DNA from: an uncultured Bacilli bacterium | GTDB taxonomy: Bacteria > Bacillota_I > Bacilli_A > RF39 > UBA660 | Assembly: GCA_947585065.1 (NCBI GenBank) | Contig: CANPWX010000006.1 | Span: forward strand, 1-21,188 | Length of the DNA: 21,188 bases | Reading direction: 5' to 3' | Shown here: in pieces, positions 20,585 to 21,188 of the stretch | How positions within the stretch are numbered: position 1 is the first letter of the stretch | Layout: every line of letters starts with the position of its first letter | Made by a program: the position numbers and the translations under genes | Notes under the pieces: generated by a model | Seen by the model: the letters and a program-made list of their open reading frames with translations, nothing else | Told to the model about the DNA's origin: nothing | Database searches by the model: none

Positions 20585-21188
20585 ATGAAATTAAAACTTT
20601 TATTATTTGCTTTTTTTCTTTCTTTTTTCTGTGTATTATTAAATTTAAATTTAGGACATAAAGAGTATTATACAGCTCTTCTTTTAGAAAAAACAGAGAT
20701 GATTGTGGAAGGAAGTGTGGCACCTCGTGGCCGAATTTTGGATTGTCATGGAAAAGTGCTTGTAGATAATCGTGGAGTTCTTAATATTGTGTATCATAAA
20801 AATGCAAGTGATAGTATTCATGATGAAATTCGTATTGCTAAAAATTTGTCTCGTTTTGTTGATCGTGTATCTCTTTCATTCACTCAATTAAAAAATTATT
20901 ATTTAGCTACTAATAATAATGGAAATGATTTAATTCAAGAAGAAGAGTGGAAGATGTGGGATGAGAGAAAACTTACAAATGAGGATTTATCTCAATTAAA
21001 ATGGGACCGTATTACTGAGGATATGCTTCAATATTCTTTGGATGAACAAAAGATTATTTATTTATTTTCTAAAATGAAAGAGGGATATCAATATCAAGAT
21101 AAAGTTCTTTTTTCTGATGTCTCTGAATCGTTTGTTGCTGAAATTTTAGAATTACAAATTCCTTCTATTCAAGTAGGACTTACTTTTG
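20585..21188 (+). CDS. Class B penicillin-binding protein, N-terminal part (runs off the window)
   Basis: An open frame of 201 residues to the window edge. It starts with a short basic segment and a single membrane anchor (about residues 4-20), as in division/elongation transpeptidases. Next comes the class B hallmark of the N-terminal pedestal domain, APRGRILDCHGKVLVDN (about 44-60), and the beginning of the dimerisation domain. The catalytic SxxK, SxN and KTG motifs would lie beyond the edge. The ATG at 20585 has ggtga five bases upstream; in-frame ATGs at 20573 and 20543 are less well placed. It crosslinks septal, side-wall or spore peptidoglycan (FtsI, PbpA or SpoVD group); the part seen does not decide which. 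Confidence 0.85.
   Translation, partial: MKLKLLLFAFFLSFFCVLLNLNLGHKEYYTALLLEKTEMIVEGSVAPRGRILDCHGKVLVDNRGVLNIVYHKNASDSIHDEIRIAKNLSRFVDRVSLSFTQLKNYYLATNNNGNDLIQEEEWKMWDERKLTNEDLSQLKWDRITEDMLQYSLDEQKIIYLFSKMKEGYQYQDKVLFSDVSESFVAEILELQIPSIQVGLTF

Overview
The window reads as a chromosomal segment of a low-GC, endospore-lineage Firmicute, most likely an uncultured gut member of the Bacilli (RF39/Erysipelotrichales-like). The signs are strong AT bias, standard use of TGA as a stop, and gene pairs known from Bacilli: spoIIGA-sigE in a 4-base stop/start overlap, spoVID next to a ysxE-like gene, and nfo next to a DUF2624 (YqfT-like) gene. The taxonomic placement is inference. No tRNA, rRNA, CRISPR array or insertion sequence was recognised.

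Layout. 3-1304 is the 3' part of a surface-protein gene, closed by a terminator. 1398-2833 is the sporulation pair spoIIGA-sigE, followed by an anchored Ig-like/transglutaminase-like protein (2919-4490) and a VanZ-RDD membrane protein (4653-5780). A compact UvrD-like helicase (5768-7249, minus) is divergent from two U32-family genes (7350-9456) and deoD (9553-10293). 10294-13282 is an accessory block: a RhuM-Doc fusion, a double-HTH regulator, a small HTH protein and a HExxH protein. After it comes a 293-base intergenic segment and a large secreted FGE/C-type-lectin-like protein (13576-15453). 15484-16842 (minus) is a phosphoglucomutase/phosphomannomutase. 16971-18570 is the spore-coat pair spoVID-ysxE. 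The window ends with a tiny membrane protein, a solitary pilin-like protein, endonuclease IV (nfo), a DUF2624 protein, and the 5' end of a class B penicillin-binding protein gene.

How parts work together. SpoIIGA is the protease that activates pro-sigma-E, and sigma-E in turn normally drives coat genes such as spoVID and ysxE, so two sporulation clusters sit here about 14 kb apart. The two U32 genes are probably a tRNA-modification pair.

Most interesting signal. (1) Both large surface-protein genes end in a 3' stretch of about 145-180 bases with a sharp rise in G+C (hand count about 42-43% against about 28-33% in the body) and a switch to NNY-type codons. Both stretches encode a C-type-lectin-like tail. 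This is the expected footprint of variable regions of a diversity-generating retroelement (DGR). No reverse transcriptase or template repeat is in the window. (2) Directly upstream of the second of these genes, a 19-bp perfect inverted repeat (22 bp with one mismatch) encloses about 120 bp with promoter-like sequences in both directions, the layout of an invertible phase-variation promoter. If both readings are right, one surface lectin is switched on and off by DNA inversion and also diversified at its binding face.
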